Under the pieces are notes generated by a model. That model was not told the origin of the DNA. It ran no database searches and saw nothing but the letters and a program-made list of their open reading frames with translations. Below, piece by piece: positions 28,209-38,350 of a stretch of DNA of 64,000 nucleotides. Position numbers and translations under genes: made by a program. Source of the DNA: Escherichia coli DSM 30083 = JCM 1649 = ATCC 11775 (GTDB lineage: Bacteria; Pseudomonadota; Gammaproteobacteria; Enterobacterales; Enterobacteriaceae). The stretch covers positions 2,480,001-2,544,000 of the forward strand of contig NZ_CP033092.2 of NCBI RefSeq assembly GCF_003697165.2, in the 5' to 3' direction. The stretch's first letter is position 1; the number at the start of each line of letters is the position of its first letter.

Positions 28209-31200
28209 ATGAGTAAACTTTTGGATCGCTTTCGCTACTTCAAACAAAAGGGCGAAACCTTTGCCGATGGTCACGGACAGGTGATGCATAGCAACCGCGA
28301 CTGGGAGGACAGCTATCGCCAGCGTTGGCAGTTCGACAAAATCGTGCGTTCCACCCACGGTGTTAACTGTACAGGCTCCTGCAGCTGGAAAATCTACGTT
28401 AAAAATGGTCTGGTGACCTGGGAAATCCAACAGACCGACTACCCGCGCACTCGCCCTGACCTGCCAAATCATGAACCTCGCGGCTGCCCGCGTGGCGCAA
28501 GTTACTCCTGGTATCTCTACAGCGCTAACCGCCTGAAATACCCGCTCATTCGTAAACGACTGATTGAACTGTGGCGCGAAGCCCTCAAACAACACAGCGA
28601 TCCGGTACTGGCGTGGGCATCGATTATGAACGATCCGCAAAAGAGCCTGAGCTACAAACAAGTGCGTGGACGCGGTGGCTTTATCCGCTCCAACTGGCAG
28701 GAGCTAAATCAGCTGATTGCCGCCGCTAACGTCTGGACCATCAAAACTTACGGCCCGGATCGCGTTGCCGGTTTCTCGCCGATTCCGGCGATGTCGATGG
28801 TTTCTTACGCCGCCGGAACACGCTATCTGTCGTTGTTAGGTGGCACCTGTTTAAGCTTCTACGACTGGTATTGCGACCTGCCGCCCGCCTCGCCGATGAC
28901 CTGGGGCGAGCAAACCGACGTACCGGAATCTGCCGACTGGTATAACTCCAGTTACATCATCGCCTGGGGGTCTAACGTACCGCAGACACGTACGCCGGAC
29001 GCCCATTTCTTTACCGAAGTACGCTACAAAGGCACTAAAACCATCGCCATTACCCCTGACTACTCTGAAGTGGCCAAATTGTGCGACCAGTGGCTGGCAC
29101 CGAAACAAGGCACTGATAGTGCCCTGGCAATGGCAATGGGCCATGTCATTTTAAAAGAGTTTCATCTCGATAATCCCAGCGATTATTTTATCAACTACTG
29201 CCGCCGCTACAGCGACATGCCGATGCTGGTAATGCTGGAACCTCGCGACGACGGCAGCTACGTTCCCGGGCGCATGGTCCGCGCATCTGACCTGGTGGAT
29301 GGACTGGGCGAAAGCAATAATCCGCAGTGGAAAACCGTGGCAGTTAATACCGCAGGTGAATTGGTAGTGCCGAACGGTTCGATTGGTTTTCGCTGGGGAG
29401 AAAAAGGCAAATGGAACCTGGAATCCATTGCCGCCGGTACGGAAACCGAATTGTCGTTAACCCTGCTCGGTCAACATGACGCCGTTGCAGGCGTGGCCTT
29501 CCCCTACTTTGGCGGCATTGAAAATCCACATTTTCGCAGCGTAAAACACAATCCTGTCCTGGTGCGCCAATTGCCCGTTAAAAACCTGACATTAGCCGAT
29601 GGTAGCACCTGTCCGGTGGTCAGCGTTTATGATTTGGTACTGGCGAATTACGGCCTCGATCGCGGGCTGGAAGATGAAAACAGCGCGAAAGATTACGCTG
29701 AAATCAAACCTTATACCCCTGCCTGGGGCGAGCAAATTACCGGCGTTCCGCGCCAGTATATTGAAACCATCGCCCGTGAATTTGCCGATACCGCCCATAA
29801 AACGCATGGGCGCTCGATGATTATTCTCGGCGCAGGTGTTAACCACTGGTATCACATGGACATGAACTACCGCGGGATGATCAATATGCTGATCTTCTGC
29901 GGTTGTGTCGGGCAAAGCGGTGGCGGCTGGGCACACTATGTCGGTCAGGAAAAACTGCGCCCGCAAACCGGCTGGCTGCCTCTGGCCTTTGCGCTCGACT
30001 GGAACCGACCACCGCGCCAGATGAACAGCACCTCGTTTTTCTACAATCACTCCAGCCAGTGGCGCTATGAAAAAGTCACCGCGCAGGAATTGCTCTCACC
30101 GCTCGCCGATGCCAGTAAATACAGCGGTCACCTGATTGATTTCAACGTTCGCGCCGAACGTATGGGCTGGCTACCTTCTGCGCCGCAGCTGGGGCGTAAC
30201 CCGCTCTCCCTGAAAGCCGAAGCCGACAAGGCCGGATTGTCACCCGCCGAATTTACCGTCCAGGCACTGAAGTCAGGCGAATTACGCATGGCCTGCGAAC
30301 AGCCGGACAACGGCAGCAACCATCCGCGTAACCTGTTTGTCTGGCGTTCAAACCTGCTTGGCTCTTCCGGCAAGGGCCACGAGTATATGCAGAAGTATCT
30401 GCTGGGTACGAAAAGTGGCATTCAGGGGGAAGAACTTGGACCGACGGAGGGAATCCAACCAGAAGAAGTCGAGTGGCAAACTGCGGCGATTGAAGGCAAG
30501 CTCGACCTGCTGGTGACGCTCGACTTCCGCATGTCCAGTACCTGCCTGTTCTCCGATATCGTTCTGCCCACCGCCACCTGGTACGAAAAAGACGATATGA
30601 ATACCTCGGATATGCATCCATTTATTCATCCGCTTTCTGCGGCGGTCGATCCGGCGTGGGAATCACGCAGCGACTGGGAAATCTACAAAGGTATCGCTAA
30701 AGCCTTTTCGCAAGTGTGCATAGGGCATCTCGGCAAAGAAACCGACGTGGTATTACAACCACTGCTGCATGACTCCCCGGCAGAGCTTTCACAGCCGTGT
30801 GAAGTGCTCGACTGGCGCAAAGGCGAGTGCGATCTGATTCCAGGCAAAACCGCGCCGAATATTGTGGCGGTGGAGCGCGACTACCCTGCTACCTATGAAC
30901 GCTTTACCTCACTCGGGCCATTGATGGACAAACTTGGCAACGGCGGTAAAGGGATTTCGTGGAATACCCAGGATGAAATTGATTTCCTCGGTAAACTCAA
31001 TTACACCAAGCGTGATGGCCCGGCAAAGGGGCGTCCGCTGATTGACACCGCCATTGACGCATCAGAAGTGATTCTGGCACTGGCACCGGAAACCAACGGC
31101 CATGTTGCAGTCAAAGCGTGGCAAGCGCTGGGCGAGATCACCGGACGCGAACATACCCATCTGGCGCTGCACAAAGAGGACGAGAAGATTCGCTTTCGCG

Positions 31201-31949
31201 ATATTCAGGCGCAGCCGCGTAAAATTATCTCCAGCCCCACATGGTCTGGTCTGGAAAGCGATCACGTTTCCTATAACGCGGGATACACCAACGTTCATGA
31301 GTTAATTCCGTGGCGCACGCTGTCAGGACGCCAGCAACTCTATCAGGATCATCCGTGGATGCGTGCTTTTGGTGAAAGTCTGGTGGCTTATCGCCCGCCT
31401 ATCGACACCCGTAGCGTCAGTGAAATGCGCCAGATACCGCCAAACGGCTTCCCGGAGAAAGCCCTTAACTTCCTGACGCCGCACCAGAAATGGGGCATTC
31501 ACTCAACCTACAGTGAAAACCTGCTAATGCTGACGCTCTCTCGCGGTGGACCGATTGTCTGGCTCAGCGAAACCGATGCCCGTGAACTGACCATTGTCGA
31601 TAACGACTGGGTGGAAGTGTTTAACGCCAATGGCGCGCTGACTGCCCGCGCGGTGGTCAGCCAGCGTGTACCGCCGGGCATGACCATGATGTATCACGCT
31701 CAGGAACGCATTATGAATATTCCTGGTTCGGAAGTAACTGGCATGCGCGGCGGCATTCATAACTCGGTCACCCGCGTTTGTCCGAAACCAACGCATATGA
31801 TTGGCGGTTACGCGCAGCTGGCCTGGGGCTTTAACTACTACGGCACCGTCGGCTCAAACCGCGACGAATTCATCATGATCCGCAAGATGAAGAACGTTAA
31901 CTGGCTGGATGATGAAGGTCGCGATCAGGTACAGGAGGCGAAAAAATGA
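28209..31949 (+). CDS. narZ: Nitrate reductase Z, molybdenum catalytic subunit (alpha)
   Basis: A 1246-residue Mo-bisMGD subunit that reduces nitrate to nitrite on the cytoplasmic face. His50, Cys54, Cys58 and Cys93 form the FS0 [4Fe-4S] ligands (STHGVNCTGSCSW and PRGCPRG), as in NarG. The ATG at 28209 gives the known MSKLLDRFRYFK terminus; the longer frame from 28086 overlaps narU and is rejected. The stop overlaps the narY start (ATGA). The narU neighbour and stationary-phase context separate it from narG. Confidence 0.96.
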   Translation: MSKLLDRFRYFKQKGETFADGHGQVMHSNRDWEDSYRQRWQFDKIVRSTHGVNCTGSCSWKIYVKNGLVTWEIQQTDYPRTRPDLPNHEPRGCPRGASYSWYLYSANRLKYPLIRKRLIELWREALKQHSDPVLAWASIMNDPQKSLSYKQVRGRGGFIRSNWQELNQLIAAANVWTIKTYGPDRVAGFSPIPAMSMVSYAAGTRYLSLLGGTCLSFYDWYCDLPPASPMTWGEQTDVPESADWYNSSYIIAWGSNVPQTRTPDAHFFTEVRYKGTKTIAITPDYSEVAKLCDQWLAPKQGTDSALAMAMGHVILKEFHLDNPSDYFINYCRRYSDMPMLVMLEPRDDGSYVPGRMVRASDLVDGLGESNNPQWKTVAVNTAGELVVPNGSIGFRWGEKGKWNLESIAAGTETELSLTLLGQHDAVAGVAFPYFGGIENPHFRSVKHNPVLVRQLPVKNLTLADGSTCPVVSVYDLVLANYGLDRGLEDENSAKDYAEIKPYTPAWGEQITGVPRQYIETIAREFADTAHKTHGRSMIILGAGVNHWYHMDMNYRGMINMLIFCGCVGQSGGGWAHYVGQEKLRPQTGWLPLAFALDWNRPPRQMNSTSFFYNHSSQWRYEKVTAQELLSPLADASKYSGHLIDFNVRAERMGWLPSAPQLGRNPLSLKAEADKAGLSPAEFTVQALKSGELRMACEQPDNGSNHPRNLFVWRSNLLGSSGKGHEYMQKYLLGTKSGIQGEELGPTEGIQPEEVEWQTAAIEGKLDLLVTLDFRMSSTCLFSDIVLPTATWYEKDDMNTSDMHPFIHPLSAAVDPAWESRSDWEIYKGIAKAFSQVCIGHLGKETDVVLQPLLHDSPAELSQPCEVLDWRKGECDLIPGKTAPNIVAVERDYPATYERFTSLGPLMDKLGNGGKGISWNTQDEIDFLGKLNYTKRDGPAKGRPLIDTAIDASEVILALAPETNGHVAVKAWQALGEITGREHTHLALHKEDEKIRFRDIQAQPRKIISSPTWSGLESDHVSYNAGYTNVHELIPWRTLSGRQQLYQDHPWMRAFGESLVAYRPPIDTRSVSEMRQIPPNGFPEKALNFLTPHQKWGIHSTYSENLLMLTLSRGGPIVWLSETDARELTIVDNDWVEVFNANGALTARAVVSQRVPPGMTMMYHAQERIMNIPGSEVTGMRGGIHNSVTRVCPKPTHMIGGYAQLAWGFNYYGTVGSNRDEFIMIRKMKNVNWLDDEGRDQVQEAKK

Positions 31950-33490
31950 AAATACGTTCGCAAGTCGGCATGGTGCTTAACCTCGATAAATGTATCGGCT
32001 GCCATACCTGTTCGGTGACCTGTAAAAACGTCTGGACCGGACGCGAAGGCATGGAGTACGCATGGTTTAACAACGTCGAAACCAAACCGGGCATTGGTTA
32101 TCCGAAAAACTGGGAAGATCAGGAAGAATGGCAAGGCGGCTGGGTGCGTGATGTGAATGGCAAGATACGCCCGCGTCTGGGCAGCAAAATGGGCGTGATT
32201 ACCAAAATTTTCGCCAACCCGGTAGTGCCGCAGATTGACGATTACTACGAACCTTTCACCTTCGACTACGAACATTTGCATAGCGCGCCGGAAGGCAAAC
32301 ATATTCCCACCGCCCGTCCGCGTTCACTGATTGACGGCAAACGGATGGACAAAGTGATCTGGGGCCCAAACTGGGAAGAACTGCTGGGCGGCGAATTTGA
32401 AAAACGAGCCCGCGACCGCAACTTCGAGGCCATGCAAAAGGAGATGTACGGGCAGTTTGAAAACACCTTCATGATGTACCTGCCGCGCTTGTGCGAACAC
32501 TGCCTTAACCCCAGTTGTGTAGCGACCTGCCCCAGCGGCGCTATCTACAAACGCGAAGAAGACGGCATTGTGCTGATCGATCAGGATAAATGCCGTGGCT
32601 GGCGTTTGTGCATTAGCGGTTGCCCATACAAAAAAATCTACTTCAACTGGAAAAGCGGTAAGTCAGAAAAATGTATTTTCTGTTATCCGCGAATTGAGTC
32701 CGGTCAGCCAACAGTCTGCTCCGAAACCTGCGTGGGTCGCATCCGGTATCTGGGCGTGCTGCTCTACGACGCCGACCGCATCGAAGAAGCAGCGAGTACC
32801 GAACGAGAGGTCGATCTCTATGAACGCCAGTGCGAAGTGTTCCTCGATCCGCACGATCCCTCGGTGATCGAAGAAGCCCTGAAACAAGGTATTCCACAAA
32901 ACGTGATTGACGCTGCCCAGCGTTCGCCTGTCTACAAAATGGCGATGGACTGGAAACTGGCGCTACCGCTGCACCCTGAATACCGCACCCTGCCGATGGT
33001 CTGGTACGTTCCTCCGCTGTCACCGATTCAGTCCTACGCTGATGCGGGCGGCTTGCCGAAAAGCGAAGGCGTGCTGCCCGCCATCGAAAGCCTGCGTATT
33101 CCGGTGCAATATCTCGCCAATATGTTGAGTGCCGGTGATACCGGTCCGGTACTGCGGGCGCTGAAACGGATGATGGCGATGCGCCACTATATGCGTTCAC
33201 AAACCGTGGAAGGCGTTACTGATACTCGTGCCATCGACGAAGTAGGCCTGAGCGTCGCCCAGGTCGAAGAGATGTATCGTTACCTCGCCATTGCCAACTA
33301 TGAAGATCGTTTCGTCATCCCGACAAGCCATCGGGAAATGGCGGGCGATGCCTTCGCAGAACGCAACGGCTGCGGTTTTACCTTTGGCGACGGTTGCCAC
33401 GGTTCGGACAGCAAATTCAACCTGTTCAACAGTAGCCGTATCGATGCCATCAACATCACCGAAGTGCGCGACAAAGCGGAGGGCGAATAA
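31946..33490 (+). CDS. narY: Nitrate reductase Z, iron-sulfur subunit (beta)
   Basis: A 514-residue electron-transfer subunit with four cysteine clusters. One reads CRGWRLCISGCPY: a Trp replaces the second Cys, which is normal for NarH/NarY and yields a [3Fe-4S] centre rather than being a mutation. It transfers electrons from the heme subunit NarV to NarZ. Start and stop codons overlap narZ and narW (ATGA and TAATG), typical of a tightly coupled operon. Confidence 0.96.
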   Translation: MKIRSQVGMVLNLDKCIGCHTCSVTCKNVWTGREGMEYAWFNNVETKPGIGYPKNWEDQEEWQGGWVRDVNGKIRPRLGSKMGVITKIFANPVVPQIDDYYEPFTFDYEHLHSAPEGKHIPTARPRSLIDGKRMDKVIWGPNWEELLGGEFEKRARDRNFEAMQKEMYGQFENTFMMYLPRLCEHCLNPSCVATCPSGAIYKREEDGIVLIDQDKCRGWRLCISGCPYKKIYFNWKSGKSEKCIFCYPRIESGQPTVCSETCVGRIRYLGVLLYDADRIEEAASTEREVDLYERQCEVFLDPHDPSVIEEALKQGIPQNVIDAAQRSPVYKMAMDWKLALPLHPEYRTLPMVWYVPPLSPIQSYADAGGLPKSEGVLPAIESLRIPVQYLANMLSAGDTGPVLRALKRMMAMRHYMRSQTVEGVTDTRAIDEVGLSVAQVEEMYRYLAIANYEDRFVIPTSHREMAGDAFAERNGCGFTFGDGCHGSDSKFNLFNSSRIDAINITEVRDKAEGE

Positions 33491-34185
33491 TGCAGATCCT
33501 CAAAGTGATCGGCCTGTTGATGGAGTACCCAGACGAGTTGTTGTGGGAGTGTAAGGACGACGCGCTGGCGCTTATCCGCCGCGACGCGCCGATGCTCACC
33601 GATTTTGCACTCGACCTGCTCAACGCCCCGCTGCTGGATAAACAGGCCGAATGGTGTGAAGTGTTTGACCGCGGGCGCACCACGTCGCTGCTGCTGTTTG
33701 AACATGTTCATGCCGAGTCCCGCGATCGCGGCCAGGCAATGGTGGACCTGCTGGCGGAGTATGAAAAGGTCGGTCTGCAACTGAATTGTAGGGAACTGCC
33801 CGATTATCTACCGCTGTATCTGGAGTATTTAAGCGTACTTCCGGACGATCAGGCGAAAGAAGGATTACTCAACGTTGCGCCGATCCTCGCCCTGCTTGGC
33901 GGACGCTTAAAACAACGCGAGGCACCGTGGTACGCGTTATTTGACGCCCTGTTGCAACTGGCAGGAAGCCCTCTGTCAAGTGACAGTGTCATAAAACAGA
34001 TTCGCAGTGAAGAGCGTGACGACACCCACCAGGCGCTGGATGCGGTGTGGGAAGAAGAACAGGTGAAGTTTATTGAAGATAACGCCACGGCGTGTGACAG
34101 CTCGCCGCTTAATCAATATCAGCGACGCTTTAGCCAGGATGTCGCGCCGCAGTATGTCGACATCAGTGCGGGAGGTGGGAAATGA
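33490..34185 (+). CDS. narW: NarW, molybdenum-cofactor assembly chaperone for nitrate reductase Z
   Basis: A 231-residue cytoplasmic chaperone of the NarJ/TorD-like family, acidic and largely helical (starts MQILKVIGLLMEYPDELLW). It is not part of the final enzyme but is needed for cofactor insertion and membrane attachment of NarZY. It overlaps both narY and narV by one to four bases. Confidence 0.95.
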   Translation: MQILKVIGLLMEYPDELLWECKDDALALIRRDAPMLTDFALDLLNAPLLDKQAEWCEVFDRGRTTSLLLFEHVHAESRDRGQAMVDLLAEYEKVGLQLNCRELPDYLPLYLEYLSVLPDDQAKEGLLNVAPILALLGGRLKQREAPWYALFDALLQLAGSPLSSDSVIKQIRSEERDDTHQALDAVWEEEQVKFIEDNATACDSSPLNQYQRRFSQDVAPQYVDISAGGGK

Positions 34186-34862
34186 TTCAGTATCTGAACG
34201 TCTTTTTTTACGATATCTACCCGTACTTGTGCGGCACGGTTTTTATCCTTGGAAGCTGGCTGCGCTACGACCACGGGCAGTACACCTGGCGCGCCGCCTC
34301 CAGCCAGATGCTGGATAAACGCGGGATGGTGCTGTGGTCGAACTTGTTCCATATCGGCATTTTGGGGATTTTCTTCGGGCACCTGTTCGGCATGTTAACG
34401 CCACACTGGATGTACGCGTGGTTTCTGCCGGTGGCGGTAAAACAGCAGATGGCGATGATCCTCGGCGGAATATGCGGGGTATTGACGCTGATTGGCGGTG
34501 CGGGGCTACTGGTGCGTCGTTTAACAAATCCGCGTATCAGGGCGACGTCTTCTGGTGCGGATATCCTGATCCTCGCCATTTTGTTAATTCAGTGCATTCT
34601 TGGGTTAACCACCATTCCTTTTTCAGCACAACATCCGGACGGCAGTGAAATGATGAAGTTGGTGGGCTGGGCGCAAAGCATCGTCACTTTCCAGGGCGGT
34701 GCATCTACGCATCTTGATGGTGTCGCCTTTATATTCCGCGTTCATCTGGTGCTTGGAATGACCATCTTCCTGCTCTTCCCGTTCACCCGACTGGTGCATG
34801 TCTGGAGCGCGCCGTTTGAGTACTTTACTCGTCGGTATCAGATTGTGCGTTCGCGGCGTTAA
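34182..34862 (+). CDS. narV: Nitrate reductase Z, cytochrome b subunit (gamma)
   Basis: A 226-residue inner-membrane diheme protein with five hydrophobic segments and paired His ligands (LFHIGILGIFFGHLFG and the C-terminal RVHLVLGMTIFLLFPFTRLVHVW). It oxidises quinol and passes electrons to NarY. It is the last gene of narZYWV. Confidence 0.95.
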   Translation: MIQYLNVFFYDIYPYLCGTVFILGSWLRYDHGQYTWRAASSQMLDKRGMVLWSNLFHIGILGIFFGHLFGMLTPHWMYAWFLPVAVKQQMAMILGGICGVLTLIGGAGLLVRRLTNPRIRATSSGADILILAILLIQCILGLTTIPFSAQHPDGSEMMKLVGWAQSIVTFQGGASTHLDGVAFIFRVHLVLGMTIFLLFPFTRLVHVWSAPFEYFTRRYQIVRSRR

Positions 34863-34872
34863 TTCTCACGCG

Positions 34873-34899
34873 GGCCGGATAGCCCTTCGCTCTCCGGCC
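34873..34899 (+). terminator. Hairpin after narV
   Basis: GGCCGGA/TCCGGCC stem with a 13-base loop; the T tract is missing, so this may be a transcript-end stabiliser rather than a strong terminator. Confidence 0.4.
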
Positions 34900-34941
34900 A
34901 CTTGCAGGCTATGATAGTTCTCCAGCCACAGGAGAACATTA

Positions 34942-35835
34942 ATGAAACCGCAGGTTTACCACGTCGATGCTTTTACCTCTCAACCATTTCGCGGCAATTC
35001 TGCCGGTGTTGTTTTCCCCGCCGATAATCTCAGTGAAGCGCAAATGCAGCTTATCGCCCGCGAGTTAGGTCATTCGGAAACTGCTTTTCTGCTGCACAGC
35101 GACGACAGCGATGTGCGCATCCGCTACTTTACGCCAACGGTTGAAGTTCCGATTTGTGGTCACGCGACAGTAGCTGCGCACTATGTACGTGCAAAGGTGT
35201 TAGGTTTAGGAAATTGCACGGTCTGGCAAACATCGCTGGCAGGAAAACATCGTGTGACTATCGAAAAGCAAAATGATGATTATCGTATTTCGCTGGAACA
35301 AGGTACTCCAGGCTTTGAGCCACCACTGACAGGTGAAACACGAGCGGCAATTATCAACGCGCTTCATCTCACTGAAGACGATATTTTGCAAGGCTTGCCA
35401 ATCCAGGTGGCTACCACCGGACACTCAAAAGTGATGATTCCACTGAAGCCGGAAGTGGATATCGACGCCCTTTCGCCTGACCTTGCTGCGCTGACCGCAA
35501 TCAGCAAGCAGATTGGCTGCAATGGTTTCTTCCCGTTCCAGATCCGCCCAGGCAAAAGCGAAACCGACGGTCGCATGTTCTCGCCTGCGATTGGTATTGT
35601 GGAAGATCCGGTGACCGGGAATGCCAATGGTCCGATGGGCGCATGGTTAGTACATCACAACGTATTATCCCACGATGGCAACGTGTTGCGTGTTAAAGGC
35701 CATCAGGGGCGCGCATTGGGGCGTGATGGTGTAATTGATGTGACGGTGACAATTCGAGATAACCAACCGGAGAAAGTCACCATTTCTGGCGCGGCGGTGA
35801 TTTTGTTTCATGCCGAATGGGCAATTGAACTCTGA
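34942..35835 (+). CDS. yddE: YddE, PhzF-family isomerase-like protein
   Basis: A 297-residue protein with the diaminopimelate-epimerase-like fold of the PhzF family. Family motifs visible are the N-terminal VDAFTSQPFRGNSAGVV, the catalytic Glu region GHSETAFLL, and the C-terminal EDPVTGNANGPMG. The E. coli structure is known but the substrate is not. The ATG at 34942 follows CAGGAGAAC. Confidence 0.93.
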   Translation: MKPQVYHVDAFTSQPFRGNSAGVVFPADNLSEAQMQLIARELGHSETAFLLHSDDSDVRIRYFTPTVEVPICGHATVAAHYVRAKVLGLGNCTVWQTSLAGKHRVTIEKQNDDYRISLEQGTPGFEPPLTGETRAAIINALHLTEDDILQGLPIQVATTGHSKVMIPLKPEVDIDALSPDLAALTAISKQIGCNGFFPFQIRPGKSETDGRMFSPAIGIVEDPVTGNANGPMGAWLVHHNVLSHDGNVLRVKGHQGRALGRDGVIDVTVTIRDNQPEKVTISGAAVILFHAEWAIEL

Positions 35836-35840
35836 AACCG

Positions 35841-35920
35841 TTGCCTGATGCGCTTCGCTTATCAGGTCTACAACCGGGCTAATGTAGGCCGGATAAGGCG
35901 TTTACGCCACATCCGGCAAC
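35841..35920. repeat. BIME between yddE and nhoA
   Basis: A pair of inverted REP units (GCCTGATGCGCTTCGCTTATC and TAGGCCGGATAAGGCGTTTACGCC... ATCCGGCA) lies between two convergent genes. Confidence 0.9.
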
Positions 35921-35930
35921 CTGACATAAA

Positions 35931-36776
35931 TTATTTTCCCGCCTCCGGGTGCGTATCAAACGCCGCCATCACCAGCGCTAACTCATCCACAGTAAAGCCA
36001 TGTTTCGCATCATCTACGCCCAGACCAAACTGTTCCTGCATCACGGCATATAACGACGCCACATCTGGTAGATTTCGCTGCTCAACTGCGTGCCCATTTT
36101 CATAATGGGTAAAATGAAAATTGGTCAGCGTTAGCTTGCCACCGTCCGGCAAATGGCGACACATCAGCAAATGATGGCGAAAATGCGACTGCGGCCAGTG
36201 CGCCGACCAGAAATTGCCCATCACATAATCGCTTTGTTGCTGCTCGCAGAGATCAAAACGGTACATCGACTGCCAGTGCTGATGATGATTAAACTGCAAT
36301 ACCCAATCATCACCCTCTTGCAACAACCGATACTCTCCGTGTGGCGTGGTTTGCATGATATCCGGCATTAAACGAATCGGCGCGGTTAGCGTCTGCCCAC
36401 CGAAACCGACATCAGCAATCCATTTTTCCCCTTCCAGTTCCACCAACAGCAAACGATGGGTGCGCGGCGGTAATGCTGGCGGATTTGATAACACTACGCG
36501 ACCTAACAAGCTGCGAACGTTAAACCCCAGCTCGCGTAACACCCGCTCAAACACGCCATTCTGCTCAAAACAGTAACCGCCACGACGGGCTATCACCAGT
36601 TTATCTTCCAGCGATTGATCATCAAGCTGTATTTCCCTCGGCAGCAAAACGTCGAGATTTTCAAACGGAATGGTGCAATTGTGTTTCAGGTGCAATGCAC
36701 GCAGCGTATCAATATTGGCCGCAGCAGCTCCCAACCAGTTAATACGGGCAAAATAATGATTCAGAATGGGCGTCAT
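35931..36776 (-). CDS. nhoA: NhoA, arylamine N-acetyltransferase / N-hydroxyarylamine O-acetyltransferase
   Basis: A 281-residue acetyltransferase using acetyl-CoA to modify arylamines and N-hydroxyarylamines. The catalytic triad is present: Cys69 (RGGYCFEQ), His107 (RTHRLLL) and Asp122 (WIADVGFGG). It converges on yddE across a BIME and is divergent from yddH. Confidence 0.96.
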   Translation of the reverse strand: MTPILNHYFARINWLGAAAANIDTLRALHLKHNCTIPFENLDVLLPREIQLDDQSLEDKLVIARRGGYCFEQNGVFERVLRELGFNVRSLLGRVVLSNPPALPPRTHRLLLVELEGEKWIADVGFGGQTLTAPIRLMPDIMQTTPHGEYRLLQEGDDWVLQFNHHQHWQSMYRFDLCEQQQSDYVMGNFWSAHWPQSHFRHHLLMCRHLPDGGKLTLTNFHFTHYENGHAVEQRNLPDVASLYAVMQEQFGLGVDDAKHGFTVDELALVMAAFDTHPEAGK

Positions 36777-36950
36777 CAGGCGTTTCCCTTAGTGGTTTTC
36801 TCAACTTATAACCTGGAATAGACGCCGCACTGGCTATTTTGTGCGATCGCGGACATGCATCACGTTCGCAAATCGCCAATCCCGTTAATTTCGTTACTTA
36901 TTGCGTTACGAGCTACGCTTTTAAAACACCCTTCATAGCGAGGCGATATC

Positions 36951-37520
36951 GTGAGCCAATTCATTCCCGTCGAATTACACCATGCCAGCCGTCTGTTAAA
37001 TCATGGCCCAACTGTCATGATCACCAGTTTCGATGAGCAATCCCAGCGGCGTAACATTATGGCAGCAGCCTGGTCGATGCCCGTAGAGTTTGAACCGCCA
37101 CGCGTGGCGATTGTGGTAGATAAATCGACATGGACCAGGGAGTTGATTGAACGTAACGGTAAGTTTGGCATCGTTATCCCGGGCGTTGCGGCGACTAACT
37201 GGACGTGGGCGGTGGGAAGTGTGTCGGGTCGTGAAGAAGATAAATTTAATTGCTACGGCATTCCGGTAGTGAGAGGCCCGGTGCTTGGTTTGCCGCTGGT
37301 CGAGGAAAAATGTCTGGCGTGGATGGAGTGTCGCCTGCTACCTGCAACTTCCGCGCAAGAAAAATACGATACGCTATTTGGCGAAGTGGTATCAGCAGCG
37401 GCAGACGCACGGGTATTTGTCGAAGGCCGCTGGCAGTTTGATGATGATAAGCTCAATACGTTGCATCATTTAGGTGCTGGCACGTTTGTTACCAGTGGTA
37501 AGCGAGTTACGGCGGGCTAA
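36951..37520 (+). CDS. yddH: YddH, flavin reductase-like domain protein
   Basis: A 189-residue protein of the flavin-reductase-like, FMN-binding split-barrel family, beginning with GTG after AGGCG. The segment FDEQSQRRNIMAAAWSMPVEFEPPRVAIVVDKSTWTREL is typical of the family. Substrate unknown. In K-12 pptA and the ydcC H-repeat follow; here the next gene is a broken acetyltransferase at the edge of the accessory patch. Confidence 0.9.
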   Translation: MSQFIPVELHHASRLLNHGPTVMITSFDEQSQRRNIMAAAWSMPVEFEPPRVAIVVDKSTWTRELIERNGKFGIVIPGVAATNWTWAVGSVSGREEDKFNCYGIPVVRGPVLGLPLVEEKCLAWMECRLLPATSAQEKYDTLFGEVVSAAADARVFVEGRWQFDDDKLNTLHHLGAGTFVTSGKRVTAG

Positions 37521-37585
37521 AGAATCATATGCAGCAACCAAGTTGTTTAAGCAATGTTTCCATATGAGTTAAAGCATATTTTATC

Positions 37586-38052
37586 TCACGATTGCATATT
37601 TTTAGTGAAGATTAATTTATCCTCACCAACATCATAGTAATTGCGTATTATCGCCTCATTGATAAAGCCCTGTTTTGTATAAAATGCGCGGGCGGCACTA
37701 AAATCGATATGGCTGGCGGTCTCTACTAATAGTAGTCTTGCCTGTTTAATTGTGAGCTCTTTTCTATTTCGTTAATCAGCAGATGTCTCACTCCCTGGCG
37801 CTGATGGGAAGGACTGATCCAGAGCATTAATAAATTTCAGACATCATTTGTCATCATTTCAGAAGCACAGTAGGCAATCCCTGCCAGTCCCAAGTGTTCT
37901 GCACTAAACCATAAATCGGCAGATTGACCTGAGAAATAATGTGTTAGTGTTTTTTGTACATGATGAAGGCCATCTTGATCAAATTGATCCCTGTCAAGCA
38001 GCATATCCATTAATGGTTCAACATCTGAAGGTTTGACTGGTCGTATAAACAT
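37586..38052 (-). pseudogene. Broken GNAT-family acetyltransferase
   Basis: Reading leftward from the ATG at 38052, MFIRPVKPSDVEPLMDMLL and following residues resemble the start of a GNAT enzyme. An in-frame TGA after TNDV (37837-37839) interrupts it. The same frame then continues through LWISPSHQRQGVRHLLINEIE, the acetyl-CoA-binding Q/R-x-x-G motif, before a second break; the remaining C-terminus (ETASHIDFSAARAFYTKQGF, ending TKNMQS) is in another frame. Two separate lesions show a decayed gene of about 150 codons. Confidence 0.8.
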
Positions 38053-38129
38053 GGAACTCCTTATTTATTGATGAATATTTGAAAATTGTTTGCATGGAAC
38101 GCGGTTAACCTGAATTTTCAGCGGAAGTT

Positions 38130-38273
38130 TCACTCAAAGGCTTTATTAATCCGCTCCTTATGTCCTTTTACAGCAAATAAATAATTACCTCCCTGTTTTT
38201 GTATCTTCTCTGCAATATCTTTCTGGCAACCCATCGCATCAGTTGTGATAATTTCACCTTTAATATCCAACAT
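38130..38273 (-). pseudogene. H-repeat (ISAs1-type) transposase fragment
   Basis: A 47-codon piece reading MLDIKGEIITTDAMGCQKDI and on through IQKQGGNYLFAVKGHKERINKAFE. This matches the internal region of the H-repeat-associated transposases (ydcC/yhhI type) that accompany Rhs elements, including the catalytic-region TTDAMGCQ. Both ends of the transposase are gone, so it is inactive. Identification is from memory of the family. Confidence 0.85.
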
Positions 38274-38350
38274 GTTAGTATCAATTATTGAACATAAAAT
38301 GTAAATTATTTAGTGCAAAAAAGCGGCGCACCGTGTTCTTTCCCATATTC

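Noticed and set aside
32590..32640. Loss of a cluster cysteine in NarY (CRGW)
   Set aside because: Trp at this position is normal in NarH and NarY and specifies the [3Fe-4S] centre.
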